Origin: Pogonophryne albipinna
Taxonomy: Eukaryota; Chordata; Actinopteri; Perciformes; Artedidraconidae
Length of the DNA: 64,000 nt
Reading direction: 5' to 3'
Assembly: GCA_028583405.1 (NCBI GenBank)
Contig: CM053243.1
Location: 30,121,632 to 30,185,631 of the forward strand
Shown here: positions 48,117-64,000 of the stretch, piece after piece
Layout of the letters: every line of letters begins with the position of its first letter
Numbering within the stretch: position 1 is the first letter of the stretch
The notes under the pieces: generated by a model
What the model saw: the letters and a program-made list of their open reading frames with translations, nothing else
What the model was told of the DNA's origin: nothing
Databases searched by the model: none
Program-made: the position numbers and the translations under genes

Positions 48117-48936
48117 ATGAGCAACAACTGCGTCCGCGATTGTCCCTCATGTGGCTCTGGGTTCATAATGAGTTATGACCAGCAGAGATAAAAGCAGTAT
48201 GCGAATCCTGCCTGGGGTCAGAGCACGCGTACGCGGTTCTAAACCAGCAGGTAGCATGCACACACTGCGCCCGTCTCCCCTCGGGCGACAGGAAGCGGAG
48301 AGCGGACGCTCTTGCTGCTGCGGCCGAGGAGGACGATTGGCCCGTCCAGGCTTACGAGCCGCGGACGGGGCCTGGGGCCGAGTGCCGGGCAGGAGTCCGA
48401 AGAAAAGCAACTCCTGCCCCGCCTCCCTCCACGGTTCACCGTGCGGTTCTCCCCTCCCTCCTCTCCTCCGGACGGGGGAGACAGAGTCGGAGCAGGGTGC
48501 CAGCTTGGCAGCTTGGCAGCTTGGCAGCTTGGCAGCTTGGCAGCTTGGCGGCCGAACATGCTTTCCCCCTCTCCGTCACCACAGCGCGGCGGCGAATAAC
48601 ATTGCGCTGCTCTCCAACTCGGTGGTGACACTGGTAGAGCGGTCCACCACTGAGGCAGAGGAAATCAGCAAGGCGGCCAGCACGGCGCTCATTCTGTGCG
48701 CGTCCGTTGCTGTCTCCCAGGCGAGGATTTCCGCGTGGGTGACACAGATCCAGCGCCACCTCTGGCGGAAGCAGGCGTCTGTTACAGAGACGGCCAGAAA
48801 AGTGCTACTGGACGCTCCAATCAGCCCAGACGGGCTGTTCGGACCCCAGTTCCACGCCATGGTGGAGTCCATGAAGACGGCCGCGGAACAGGCGGACGGC
48901 ATTCGCCAGCATGTACAGCTGGCTCCAGCCTGCTGA
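48117..48936 (+). pseudogene. DIRS gag-like protein, split over three frames
   Basis: The ATG at 48117 begins MSNNCVRDCPSCGSG and stops at 48191. The reading continues in another frame from about 48197 (VCESCLGSEHAYAVL), including the paired Cys motifs C-P-S-C, C-E-S-C and C-T-H-C that suggest a zinc-binding N-terminus. It then shifts again across the 8-bp repeat at 48501-48548 into the frame ending at 48936 (NIALLSNSVVTLVERSTTEA ... ISPDGLFGPQF). The LSPEGLFGPQ-like ending of this segment is typical of fish DIRS first ORFs. The product would coat the RNA intermediate. At least two frameshifts make it non-functional. Confidence 0.7.
48501..48548 (+). repeat. 8-bp tandem repeat (CAGCTTGG)6 inside the gag-like region
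   Basis: Six perfect CAGCTTGG units, 48 bp. Because 8 is not a multiple of 3, each gain or loss of a unit shifts the downstream frame. Confidence 0.97.
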
Positions 48937-49188
48937 GCGCCCACAGCGGCACCAACGCCCGCAGCAGCTGCGGCGTCCACGCCGGCCACAGGAGGCCGCA
49001 AGCGGAGAGACGCCCACAACAACCGCCTCGGCATCAGACTCGCCCTTCGGCGGCTGCAGGGGCTCCGTCCCACGTCTCCGCTCCCCCACCACCCCAGAGA
49101 CAGGGTCTCCCGGCGGCGAGTCAAAGGGGAGTGAGGCTCCCCTGCTCCTGGTCTGCTCCGCGAGAGCCTCCGAGGACGCAGAGCCGGT

Positions 49189-50905
49189 AATTAAGCCAGC
49201 TGCCACTAATCTGTTGATTAAGTAGACAGCAGGGCTCGCTGCAGAAGCCTGCCGGTTTTAACCTTGGTTAATAACCTGGAGAGCTCGCGGCATTCCTCTG
49301 TCCGAGACACGCCTCCTACACACGGTCATAATAAACCCATGAGCGCCGTTATAACGCCTCATGTGGGCAGCACTGCACACACCTTCATTCATCCCCTGAG
49401 CGTGTACGCGCCTCATGATGAGAGTCGGAGTGAGACGCAGCGTGTGGAGGCCCCCGCGCAGCCCTTTCGGTCCAAGCCCACCTGGGGTTGCCTCACGCCC
49501 TGTGTAAACCAGCTGCCTATAACCTGTCGGTTAATAGCCAGCAGGGCTCGTTGCTAAAGCCTGGTTTTAACCTGTCGGTTAATAAATTTCAGAGCGCGCT
49601 CATTAAGCCGGCTGCCACTAATCTGTTGATTAGTAGACAGCAGGGCTCGCTGCAGAAGCCTGGTTTTAACCTGTTGGTTAATAAACTACAGAGCTCGCGG
49701 CATTCCTCTGTCCGAGATACGCCTCGTACACACGGCCTTAATAAACCCATGAGCGCCGTTATAACGCTTCATGTGGGCAGCACTGCACACACCTCCATCC
49801 ATCCCCTGAGCGTGTACGCGCCTCATGATGAGAGTCGGAGTGAGACGCAGCATGTGGAGGCCCCCGCGCAGCCCTTTCGGTCCAAGCACACCTTGGGTTG
49901 CCTCACGGGCAGCGGCGGCAGGGGCTCTGGCGTGGCTCGTCACCATGACGACCAACAAAACACATCTCGAGCACGTGCGCCCGCTCTCAGAGTTTTTCTC
50001 AGAGTGGCAGCGTGTGGGTCTGATGGACAGATGGATGAGCAGGCTGATCAGCAGAGGATACGTCCTGCAGTTCGCCTCTCCCCCCCCCCCCCCACAGTTC
50101 AATGGGATACAGGAAACACTCCTGTCCTCCCAGAAGCTATGTCTTGCGCTCCAATCCGAGCTGCTGGAACTCCTGTTGAAAGAGGATATTTCCAGGGTTC
50201 CTCAAAGGGAAGAAAATCAGGGGTTTTCACTCCCGTTATTTTTCTAATCCCGAAAAAGACTGGGGCAATGAGACATCCTCGATCTGTCAGTATTCCACAT
50301 GCTGACGATCAAACAGGTGCTGGAATGTGTTCACCAGGACGACTGGTTCACTTCCATAGACCTGAAGGATGCATACTTCCACGTAGCCTACCCATCATCC
50401 CAAAACACAGGAAATTCCTGCGTTTTCTCATTTCAGGGAATATCAGACCAGACAATCGTTTATCTGGAGTGGAATTAAACTCAGCCAGCAGAGCGCGGCT
50501 CTCGCGGCAGCGAGTGGAGGAACTGACAGCTCTCCTCCGGCATGTCACAACCCACACAGCCCTCTCCGTGACGCAGCTGCTCGGCGTTGGCGTCAGTTGG
50601 TCACGTGATGATCCCCTTGGGTCTCTTCCAACAGGGGGACACTCCAGAGGTGGTTCATTCTGCAGAAGCCTGCTGTTTTTAACCTATTGGTTTATAAACT
50701 GCAGAGCTCGCGGCATTCCTCTGTCCCAGATATGCCTCCTACACACGGTCATAATAAATCCACGAGCACCGTTATAACGCCTCGTGTGGACAGCATACAC
50801 ACACCTCTCATCCTCTGGGCGTGTATGCGCCTCATGATGAGAGACGGAGTGAAATGCAGCATGTGGAAACTCCCTCGCAGCCCTTTTGCCTCACGGGCAG
50901 CGGCG
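49189..50905 (+). repeat. dispersed triplicated spacer segment within the DIRS element
   Basis: A segment of about 310 bp runs from an ATTAAGCCAGCTGCCACTAA-type start through GAGCTCGCGGCATTCCTCTG to GAGGCCCCCGCGCAGCCC. It is present at 49189-49497 and 49602-49905, and in shorter, more diverged form at 50655-50905. A partial unit (TAACCTGTCGGTTAATA-type) lies between the first two at 49508-49595. The third copy continues into a second version of the RT start (to about 51085). Confidence 0.85.
49900..50640 (+). pseudogene. DIRS reverse transcriptase, internally deleted
   Basis: The N-terminal part is read in one frame (FSEWQRVGLMDRWMSRLISR from about 49990) up to a stop at about 50247. FLIPKKTGAMRHP continues in a second frame. 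The first frame resumes at 50299 as MLTIKQVLECVHQDDWF with the catalytic SIDLKDAYFHV motif, stopping at 50478. The next recognisable block (RARLSRQRVEELTALLRHV, about 50490-50550) belongs near the end of RT. The intervening palm segment, including the Y-x-D-D-type catalytic site, is absent. A poly-C run at 50081-50093 adds another frame hazard. The enzyme is dead. Confidence 0.75.
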
Positions 50906-51089
50906 GCGATGGCGTGGCTCGTCACCATGATGACCATTACGGCTCATCACAGAGAAGCCTCTCCCCCCAGCAGTTCCATGGGATACAAGAAACACTCCTG
51001 TCATCCCAGGAACAGTGTCTTGCGCGGTTTTTACCCCCGCTATTTTTCTAAATCTCGGAAAAGAACGGGGGAGTCGCCCCGTTGCTGTA

Positions 51090-51290
51090 CAATCAAACAT
51101 GTGTTGATTTGCACAGACAACAGGCCACGGCTATGGAAGCAGCCTACCTCAATCACCAGGGAGGAGTACAATCTGCGCAGCTTCTGAACGCAGCCAGGCG
51201 GCTGCTGTTCTGGGCGCGCACGCACATTGCTCTCCATCAGAGCAATGTATATTCCCGGCGAAATTAACAGAGGGGCTCGCAGAACGCAGC
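51090..51290 (+). pseudogene. DIRS RNase H remnant
   Basis: Short blocks in alternating frames give VLICTDNR (the TDNR motif carries a catalytic Asp of the DIRS-type RNase H), then EAAYLNHQGGVQSAQLLNAA with LLFWARTHIALH, then RAMYIPGEINRGA in the previous frame. At least two frameshifts are needed. It lies directly after the third spacer/RT-start copy, so a deletion joins RT start to RNase H here. Confidence 0.65.
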
Positions 51291-51435
51291 AGCCGTTGTA
51301 TGCGAGGAGTATGGAGACTCAGACCTGTGTCACGCACACTGGCGCCTCAGTGGGAATTGGCTTTGGTGTTGCGCGCACTAAAGCAAAGCCCCATTTGAAC
51401 CTGATCAGGTTCCCCTTAAACTGTTATCAGCCAAA

Positions 51436-52030
51436 GTAGTACTGCTTTTGGCTCTATCAGAGAAAAGGGTGAGTGATTTGTCTGCTCTCTCTGTGGCTCC
51501 GTCATGTCTCCGGATCCAAGGAGATGGCAGTTCAGCTGTTTTACGCCCTAACCCGGCTTCATGCCTAAGGTCATCACAACTCTTTTAGGTCAAGAGTGAT
51601 CACCGTGGCTGGCTTATTCCCCCCTCCTTAAAGGTCGGAGGAAGAAGCCACGTCTCATCTCCTCTGTCCTGTGCGCTCGCTGTCTTGCTCTGTGGCGCGC
51701 ACGGCGGCCTGGCGCCGTTCTCAGCGCCTGTTTGTGCACTATAGAGAGCGCTCGATCGGGCAACCTCTGTCTGCACAACGGCTGTCACACTGGCTATGTG
51801 AGGCTGTGTCACAGGCATATGTCTCCTCTGGGGTGGAGCCCCCAGAGAACATCAATGCGCACTCCACCAGAGGAATTTCCTCCTCCACGGCTTTGCACGG
51901 AGGAATGTCAGTGGAAGATATTTGCACTGCTGCATCTTGGTCTTCCCCCTGTTCATTTATTCATTTTTATTTGAGAGATGTCTCCCATTCCTCTCTGACA
52001 CACCCTGTACTGGGTGTCCTGTCGGAGTGA
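51436..52030 (+). pseudogene. DIRS tyrosine recombinase with recognisable catalytic residues
   Basis: The first part (51436-51588) reads LLLALSEKRVSDLSALSV; the Arg in EKRV is the likely first catalytic Arg. After a frame change, 51671-52030 encodes the C-terminal half. This includes AHSTRGISSSTALHGGMS (the H-x-x-R pair), CTAASW downstream and FYLRD, whose Tyr is the expected nucleophile. The order R ... HxxR ... W ... Y is that of DIRS recombinases, which integrate a circular DNA intermediate. The 360-bp C-terminal frame is the best preserved coding block in the window. Loss of frame between the halves makes the gene defective. Confidence 0.8.
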
Positions 52031-52240
52031 GTGACGTCAGGGAGCCAGCTGTGCGCCTCTCTCCTGCCTTTCGGCACGCGGAGAGCGTCCCCGTTATCCC
52101 TCTTATAGGAGGGATGTTCCTTTTTCCTCTGACACACTTTGTACGGAGTGCCTGGTCAGAGTGAGTGACGTCAGGGATCCAGCTGGGCGCTCTCCTACCT
52201 GTCTGACACGCAGAGAGCTGCTGTTCCCCCTCTATGATCG
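51989..52240 (+). repeat. 134-bp-offset tandem duplication after the recombinase
   Basis: A segment from TCTGACACACCCTGTAC through GTGAGTGACGTCAGGGAGCC (copy 1, 51989-52110) is repeated 134 bp downstream (52123-52240) with substitutions. Copy 1 overlaps the last codons of the recombinase frame. Confidence 0.8.
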
Positions 52241-52491
52241 CTGGACAAGGTGGGACCTTCGTCTCTACTTTCTCACAGCGGCCGGTATGTATTGTTCCCA
52301 GCCTTCACCCCGTCGGGAAGATAGGCATGTTTTGCTATGTTCCAGGGACGGTGATGCGCCATTACGCATGGCACAACAGGCAGTGGGTGTTATTGAGCAG
52401 GTGTGTCTGTGCTTCTAGTGCCGGGCGGACCCAGTGGGATGCAGACTACATCATGCTTCGCCCTTAACCCAATAGCCATATACGAAATAGA

Positions 52492-52791
52492 ACTGAGGTT
52501 ACCTACTGTAACCCCAGCTTCTATGAGTAAATGGCGCAGCCCTCTAAGTGCTGGGCCCCACTGGCTCTACGAATAGCTGAAGAGAAGTTAATTTGTATGG
52601 GAGCAGTTTGCCGTGCCTCCTTCCTATTTATACCGGAAGGAGGCCCGCGGGAGGGGCCCACCTTGCGGGTGGCCGTGGACTACAAGTTTTCAGTGCTGCA
52701 CGGGGGCGCAGGGGGATTACCCAATAGCGATAGCCTTAGAGGGCTTTGCCATTTACTCATAGAAGCTGGGGTTACAGTAGGTAACCTCAGT
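52492..52791. promoter_or_regulatory. DIRS right-end inverted repeat enclosing a TATA box
   Basis: Arms at 52492-52548 and 52735-52791 (57 bp each, 55 matching) contain GGTTACCTACTGTAACCCC and CTTCTATGAGTAAATGGC. The 186-bp spacer holds the terminal-repeat promoter motif in reverse orientation (minus strand CCGGTATAAATAGGAAGGAG, 52617-52636) and GC-rich sequence at 52638-52672. Inverted terminal repeats and an internal complementary region are known DIRS features used to rebuild ends during replication. Two facing arms this close may represent a terminal repeat abutting such a region, or a junction between two copies. Confidence 0.65.
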
Positions 52792-53135
52792 GTTTCTGCC
52801 ATAGACTGTATATATAAAGGTTTCTGCTCATGGTGAAGCAACGTGTCTGCGTGTTAAGGTGGAACCTGAGCATTCACGTTGATCACCTCTCATTATAACT
52901 CATTATAAATCTATAAAACTATATATTAAACTTTACTTCACGTGTTCATTTGAGAACAGCTGTTACATACCTGGGTGAAGGTTACAGTTCATTTAAATGA
53001 AAGATACAACGTTACTCCACACTCATGGTTCAGTCCACCTTAAGAAATAAGACCGACCTAGGAAGCAGTTGTGATTTAAAAAAAACTTTATTGACACGAG
53101 TACACTTTTTTATAAGAATATAGCTATGGAATATA
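52792..53135. other. noncoding remainder of the outer transposon
   Basis: No gene or repeat recognised. It lies between the DIRS end and the hAT insertion. Confidence 0.4.
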
Positions 53136-53649
53136 GTCTAAACCGGGGTTCCCAACCCCCGGTCCGCGGATTGGTACCGGGCCGCGGTGGTGTTACTGCC
53201 GGGCCGCGAAATAGCTGTGAGTTTATCGTAATATTTGCAGAATTATAAATATATAAAAATATTTTATCATAATATTTTTTTCAAAAAGTGTTTAATGTTC
53301 GCACCTATACCAGTCATATTATTTCATCCAGTAGCCTGGTTAATCTTTCACCAGATAACCGTTGAAAATGGCTTTTATGATGTTCCGAGGGATTCGGCGG
53401 CTCAGCCTGGTCTCAGCCTCTTGTGCGCATGAGAAAGTTACCGGTGCGCCAGGAAGAGGAGCGCACAGGAGACAACCGTTTAATTGCAGACTGTTATGTT
53501 TATGTGGGGAAATGGCAGTGCATACATTATTTGAGATATATTTCAAACTCGGACTTCATTTTAAGGACATGTCGGCCAGGGGTGTAGAGCTATATGTTTA
53601 TTTTATTAGCTTTTCTTTTTAATGCCATTTTCTTAATGTCTTTCATTTT

Positions 53650-53718
53650 TTTGTAAAGTACTTTGAATTGCCTTGTGTTGAAAAGTGCTATATAAATAAA
53701 CTTGCCTTGCCTTGCCTT
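53650..53718 (+). mobile_element. 3' tail of a non-LTR retrotransposon
   Basis: TTTGTAAAGTACTTTGAATTG, then a GTGCTATATAAATAAA motif, followed by CTTGC repeats (53701-53718). This is the familiar 3' end of fish non-LTR elements of the L2/Rex1 type, with a short tandem tail left by target-primed reverse transcription. The body upstream (from about 53500) is not recognisable. Confidence 0.5.
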
Positions 53719-53764
53719 TGTTTAAGCACCGGATTGGCAAAACAGGAGAGTAAACCAGTCTGCC

Positions 53765-54469
<705 letters not shown>

Positions 54470-54537
<68 letters not shown>
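54470..54537. repeat. (CA)n microsatellite
   Basis: 68 bp of CA with one AAAC interruption near 54487. Homologous in position to the TG array at 21876-21937. Confidence 0.97.
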
Positions 54538-54538
<1 letters not shown>

Positions 54539-54962
54539 CCTTCATAATGCGCCTTCTCCTCGTTTTCCCATCACTGGATTATCCGTAAATCATACAAACA
54601 AAACCAAAACGTTGATTGATCTGTTTTCCCGTTTTGGTTTAAAAACTGAATAACGTTGTTTTTTTGGTTTTCCGTTTTTCCGAAAAACCAAAAAACGACA
54701 CCGGTTCTTTTTTAAACGTTGTTAATATGTTTTGGATGCATATTGTTCTATTATTTGTTCAGGCTGTTACATACAATTGCTACCTGCTGGTGAGTAAATA
54801 TTAAAATCAGTTAAAATTGACAACCGGTCCGCGATTTTTTTTTTATGTATATGCCGGTCCTTGGCACAATAAAGGTTGGGAACCCCTGGTCTAAACAACA
54901 GAAATGACTACGGAAAAGCGGCAGATAGAGCCATAAGAAATGAATGCAACTGATTTCATCCG

Positions 54963-55152
54963 CGCAGTTTGGCTTTATGAAGCAGGCACGCAAACGGTTA
55001 CGTCATGACGCAAACGATGACGCAATGACGCATTACCAGTCGGACTCTGGGCGGTGTGAAAAGAGCCAGAGCTAAACCGAAGAACCGGTAATCTGAACCT
55101 GAAAAGCTCTAGCACGGAGCTTGAACCGGAGTTGCGTTGGTGTGAATGAGGT
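54963..55152. repeat. right terminal inverted repeat of the outer transposon
   Basis: Outer arm 55037-55152 and inner block 54963-54982 are separated by about 54 bp containing repeated GACGCAA/CGTCATGACGCAA motifs that have no counterpart in the left arm. Confidence 0.85.
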
Positions 55153-55154
55153 AT

Positions 55155-57755
<2,601 letters not shown>

Positions 57756-57850
57756 CAGATCCTCAAACAGAGCATAACAGGCCAACACTTTGGAAAACCA
57801 ACTGTGTGACCTGCAGCAGAAGAAATTCCCATGTATCTATTGTGTGACTC

Positions 57851-61825
<3,975 letters not shown>

Positions 61826-61909
<84 letters not shown>

Positions 61910-61910
61910 A

Positions 61911-61978
<68 letters not shown>

Positions 61979-61980
61979 TG
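61826..61980 (+). repeat. (GT)27 followed by (CGTG)25
   Basis: GT at 61826-61880 changes sharply into 25 CGTG tetramers (61881-61980) with one A-for-G substitution at 61910. Strict purine-pyrimidine alternation runs over the whole 155 bp. Confidence 0.98.
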
Positions 61981-62792
61981 GGATGCTGCTAAAGCCAGAT
62001 GACTTACCGGAGAAATTAGTTAGGTTTATCTAATTTAAACATAATCTACCTATGGGACACATAAGATGTAATTTTTATTCAATGACAGCTGGCATCCAGC
62101 AGGAGCAGAGAAATCTATCAAAAATATTCATTTGGCGCAACAGGAAGGAGAAAATCAATCCCATAAAAACAGAGCACTTAATAGAGTTCCATTAAGCCGA
62201 CTCTTAGAGGCGAATAGAAATGGCCACTCCACTGCAGGAGGGCACTGAGAGGCCACGCTGTTTTCAGGCTACAATTTAGACTGAATAAAGTCATCCTCCA
62301 TTTTCAGCCAGTCCTGACAACTGCTTTTTTAAAAGACACCTGATACCCTCAGGCCCCCCGCAACTGCCCCCCTTGCACCGTTCAGCTGGAGACACACTTG
62401 AAGAGGGGTATGTGTGGGAGGGGGATGAGGAATGGACGAGTGGTGTTGTGGAGGAGTGTGTGAGGGGTCAGACGCCAGGATTGTACATCTCTGTCCCGCC
62501 ACCACGCACGACTGTCTCCAAGTGTGTGTGGCAGCGTTTGTGTCACATTCCACCTGGTCGGTGACAGTCACAGTGAAAGTCTGACACATATTTCCCAATT
62601 CTTCACGCTGCAGCTTCAATCAAGTGCTGAGTGGCGATATGGAGCTGTGTGTAAACTCAGCGTCGGTGATAGATTTCAGAACTTTGTTTTCACGCACCCT
62701 ACAGACAGGCCTTCAGGCATTATTATTACAACCTCAGTCCTTTTTTTGTAGTTGAAGCCATCATTCCTATTAATAATAATAACACTGCATAC
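61981..62792. other. unique noncoding DNA
   Basis: No gene recognised. 62080-62260 is high-complexity sequence that could be regulatory, but nothing in it is diagnostic. Confidence 0.4.
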
Positions 62793-62930
62793 TAGGGGTG
62801 TAACGGTACACGTACCGAAATTATTCGGTTTATCCGTACCGAAATTATTCGGTACGGGCCCTTCGGTTCGGTACACGTGTGTGTACCGAACCGTAAGACT
62901 GTATATTTCAGTAAGACTGTATATTTCAAA
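62793..62930. mobile_element. single hAT-like end with internal direct repeats
   Basis: AGGGGTGTAACGGTACACG is the form of end seen in many fish hAT elements. Inside it, the palindromic TACCGAAATTATTCGGT occurs twice (62813-62829 and 62837-62853). It is followed by GTACACGTGTGTGTACCGAAC and a perfect 18-bp duplication GTAAGACTGTATATTTCA (62893-62910 and 62911-62928). No opposite end or 8-bp duplication was found to the right, so the element is truncated or its other end has decayed. Confidence 0.5.
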
Positions 62931-64000
62931 CTAAATCCCAGTTTAGACATTGTTATTTGGAAGACTTAATGAAGACAAATGGTGAAGGCATTACCCAAAC
63001 TGTCTGTTGTAAACATCCATCACTGACTCTCTGCTTTAACTTGTTTTAACTGAACTGTTGGCTTGTTTCCAGCCTGGATTCTTGCCTCATTGAACTTTGC
63101 TGCGTATGTTCTCTGATTGATGGGTATAATGTAATCATAGCAATCAGAAATGACGGCCAGAACCATTTAAAACAAGACCAAAGTGATGGAAAACATAATC
63201 TTTACCTTTCTTTTTACAATGTTTACATGACATTTTCACCTAAATTATATCTAAAGTCGTATTTTCAAATGTTTCATACTTAGTGTAGCTATTGGTACCG
63301 AGAATTATGGTTTTATTTGCCATTGTTGCACTGCCACCGTAATGAAAAAATGTGCAATAGCTCTGACGAAACAGTACTGACGTGTGACGCTGTAATATAT
63401 CCAAATAAATGTCATGGAAAAACTATGTCATGCCTGCTTCTGCATCTTATCTAATCCCATCTACTCATCTATCTTTGATCCCCCGAGGAGGTTTTGGCAT
63501 AGAAGCCGGGAACCTGGAGCTGAAGCATGTTGGAGCCGGTCTGAAGCCCCAAGTGTTAAGGCTGGAAAGAAATAACCCTGCAACATCTGGGTGTGCTGCA
63601 ACGTTAGTCTGAGTAGGAAAGATTTCCCTGCTGGTGTGTGCTAATTGGACTGGAGTAAGTGGGGCCTGCTACAGCTTGTCTGGTGGCTGACCTGGAGAGA
63701 CGGGATTACCTACAGCTGCTCTCCTCCCCGCTGCCTTTCCTAATGCCGCCTTTATTAAAGGGACAGGTGAGACTGGCTCTATTTCTCCCTCATTACAATT
63801 GGGCCCTTTGGTAATAAGGTGTGTCACAACCAAATAGGAATGGTAGCATGATTTCCCCTCTTACATACACACACCCTGGCCCGCAGCTGACTGTGTGCAG
63901 ACACCTGGTCTGGATGTAGGAGCCGAAGGCATTCCTGAGGGCAGGGAATTTAATTCCCCAGATTAACCGATACAATCAGCTAAGGGTTAACTAGCATGTA
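62931..64000. other. unique noncoding DNA to the right edge
   Basis: No gene or complete repeat recognised. 62940-63400 could be transposon interior belonging to the end at 62793, but nothing diagnostic remains. Confidence 0.4.

Larger units (their letters stand above)
48026..52791 (+). mobile_element. DIRS-type tyrosine-recombinase retrotransposon, degenerate
   Basis: In order on the plus strand: partial terminal repeat with a TATA-like box (48026-48075), gag-like frames (48117-48936), a repeated spacer (49189-49905), RT (49900-50640), a second partial copy of spacer plus RT start (50655-51085), RNase H (51090-51290), tyrosine recombinase (51436-52030), then inverted terminal-repeat material (52492-52791). 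This order and the recombinase in place of an integrase are the defining features of DIRS elements, which integrate by recombinase without a target duplication. Every coding module is broken by frameshifts or deletion, so the copy cannot move itself. It sits inside the outer transposon (47609-55152). Confidence 0.85.

Noticed and set aside
48175..48936. A 253-codon plus-strand frame as an intact gag gene
   Set aside because: Its first half is in the wrong frame; the Cys-motif part of gag is read in another frame. Only the region after the 8-bp repeat is authentic.
49488..50777. A 429-codon plus-strand open frame, the longest in the window
   Set aside because: Only a short stretch (FLIPKKTGAMRHP and parts of the RT end) is in the biological frame. 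The rest is out-of-frame translation of GC-rich, repeated DIRS DNA, so it is not a single gene.

Overview
The window looks like gene-poor nuclear DNA from a teleost fish, probably a percomorph. I found no exon, tRNA, rRNA or other host gene I could defend. The evidence for a fish is the mix of repeats: many very long (CA)n/(TG)n arrays, hAT transposons with CAGGGG-type ends, a tRNA-derived SINE with a tail of the GTCGCTTTGGATAAAAGC type, a TTAA-flanked MITE, and a DIRS-type tyrosine-recombinase retrotransposon. Nearly every long open frame is a read-through of a dinucleotide array or falls inside a transposon.

Layout. From 1 to 21.6 kb: unique noncoding DNA with a (TG)44 array plus minisatellite (867-1340), a complete non-autonomous hAT element with an 8-bp target duplication (1415-2210), an 1.18-kb inverted-repeat element (5535-6718), a long TG array (11.2 kb), a SINE (12.0 kb) and a MITE-like repeat (20.0 kb). 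From 21.63 to 22.93 kb: a 1.3-kb element ('element A') with 74-bp terminal inverted repeats, a 21-bp subterminal palindromic array, two microsatellites and a nested MITE. From 23 to 47 kb: mostly unique DNA with a second SINE (28.6 kb), a lone hAT end (32.35 kb), a TTAA MITE (34.9-35.4 kb), CA/TG arrays (39.1 and 43.9 kb) and a complete short hAT element (46.5-47.1 kb).

From 47.6 to 55.15 kb is the centrepiece, a nested set of transposons. An outer element with roughly 115-bp terminal inverted repeats carries a Myb/SANT-like coding remnant. Inside it lies a decayed DIRS retrotransposon (gag-like, RT, RNase H and tyrosine recombinase remnants, plus inverted terminal-repeat material with a TATA-like box). 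Also inside is a 1.75-kb hAT element with an 8-bp target duplication. That hAT holds a LINE-type 3' tail and a second copy of the core of element A, inverted, with microsatellites at the same two positions.

From 55.2 to 64 kb: unique noncoding DNA, an opposed (CA)71/(TG)48 pair at 57.6-57.95 kb, a TG plus (CGTG)25 tract at 61.8-62.0 kb and one hAT-like end at 62.8 kb.

Nothing here works as a pathway. The content is transposon history and microsatellite expansion. The remaining unique DNA may be intronic or intergenic and may hold regulatory elements, which sequence reading alone cannot show.
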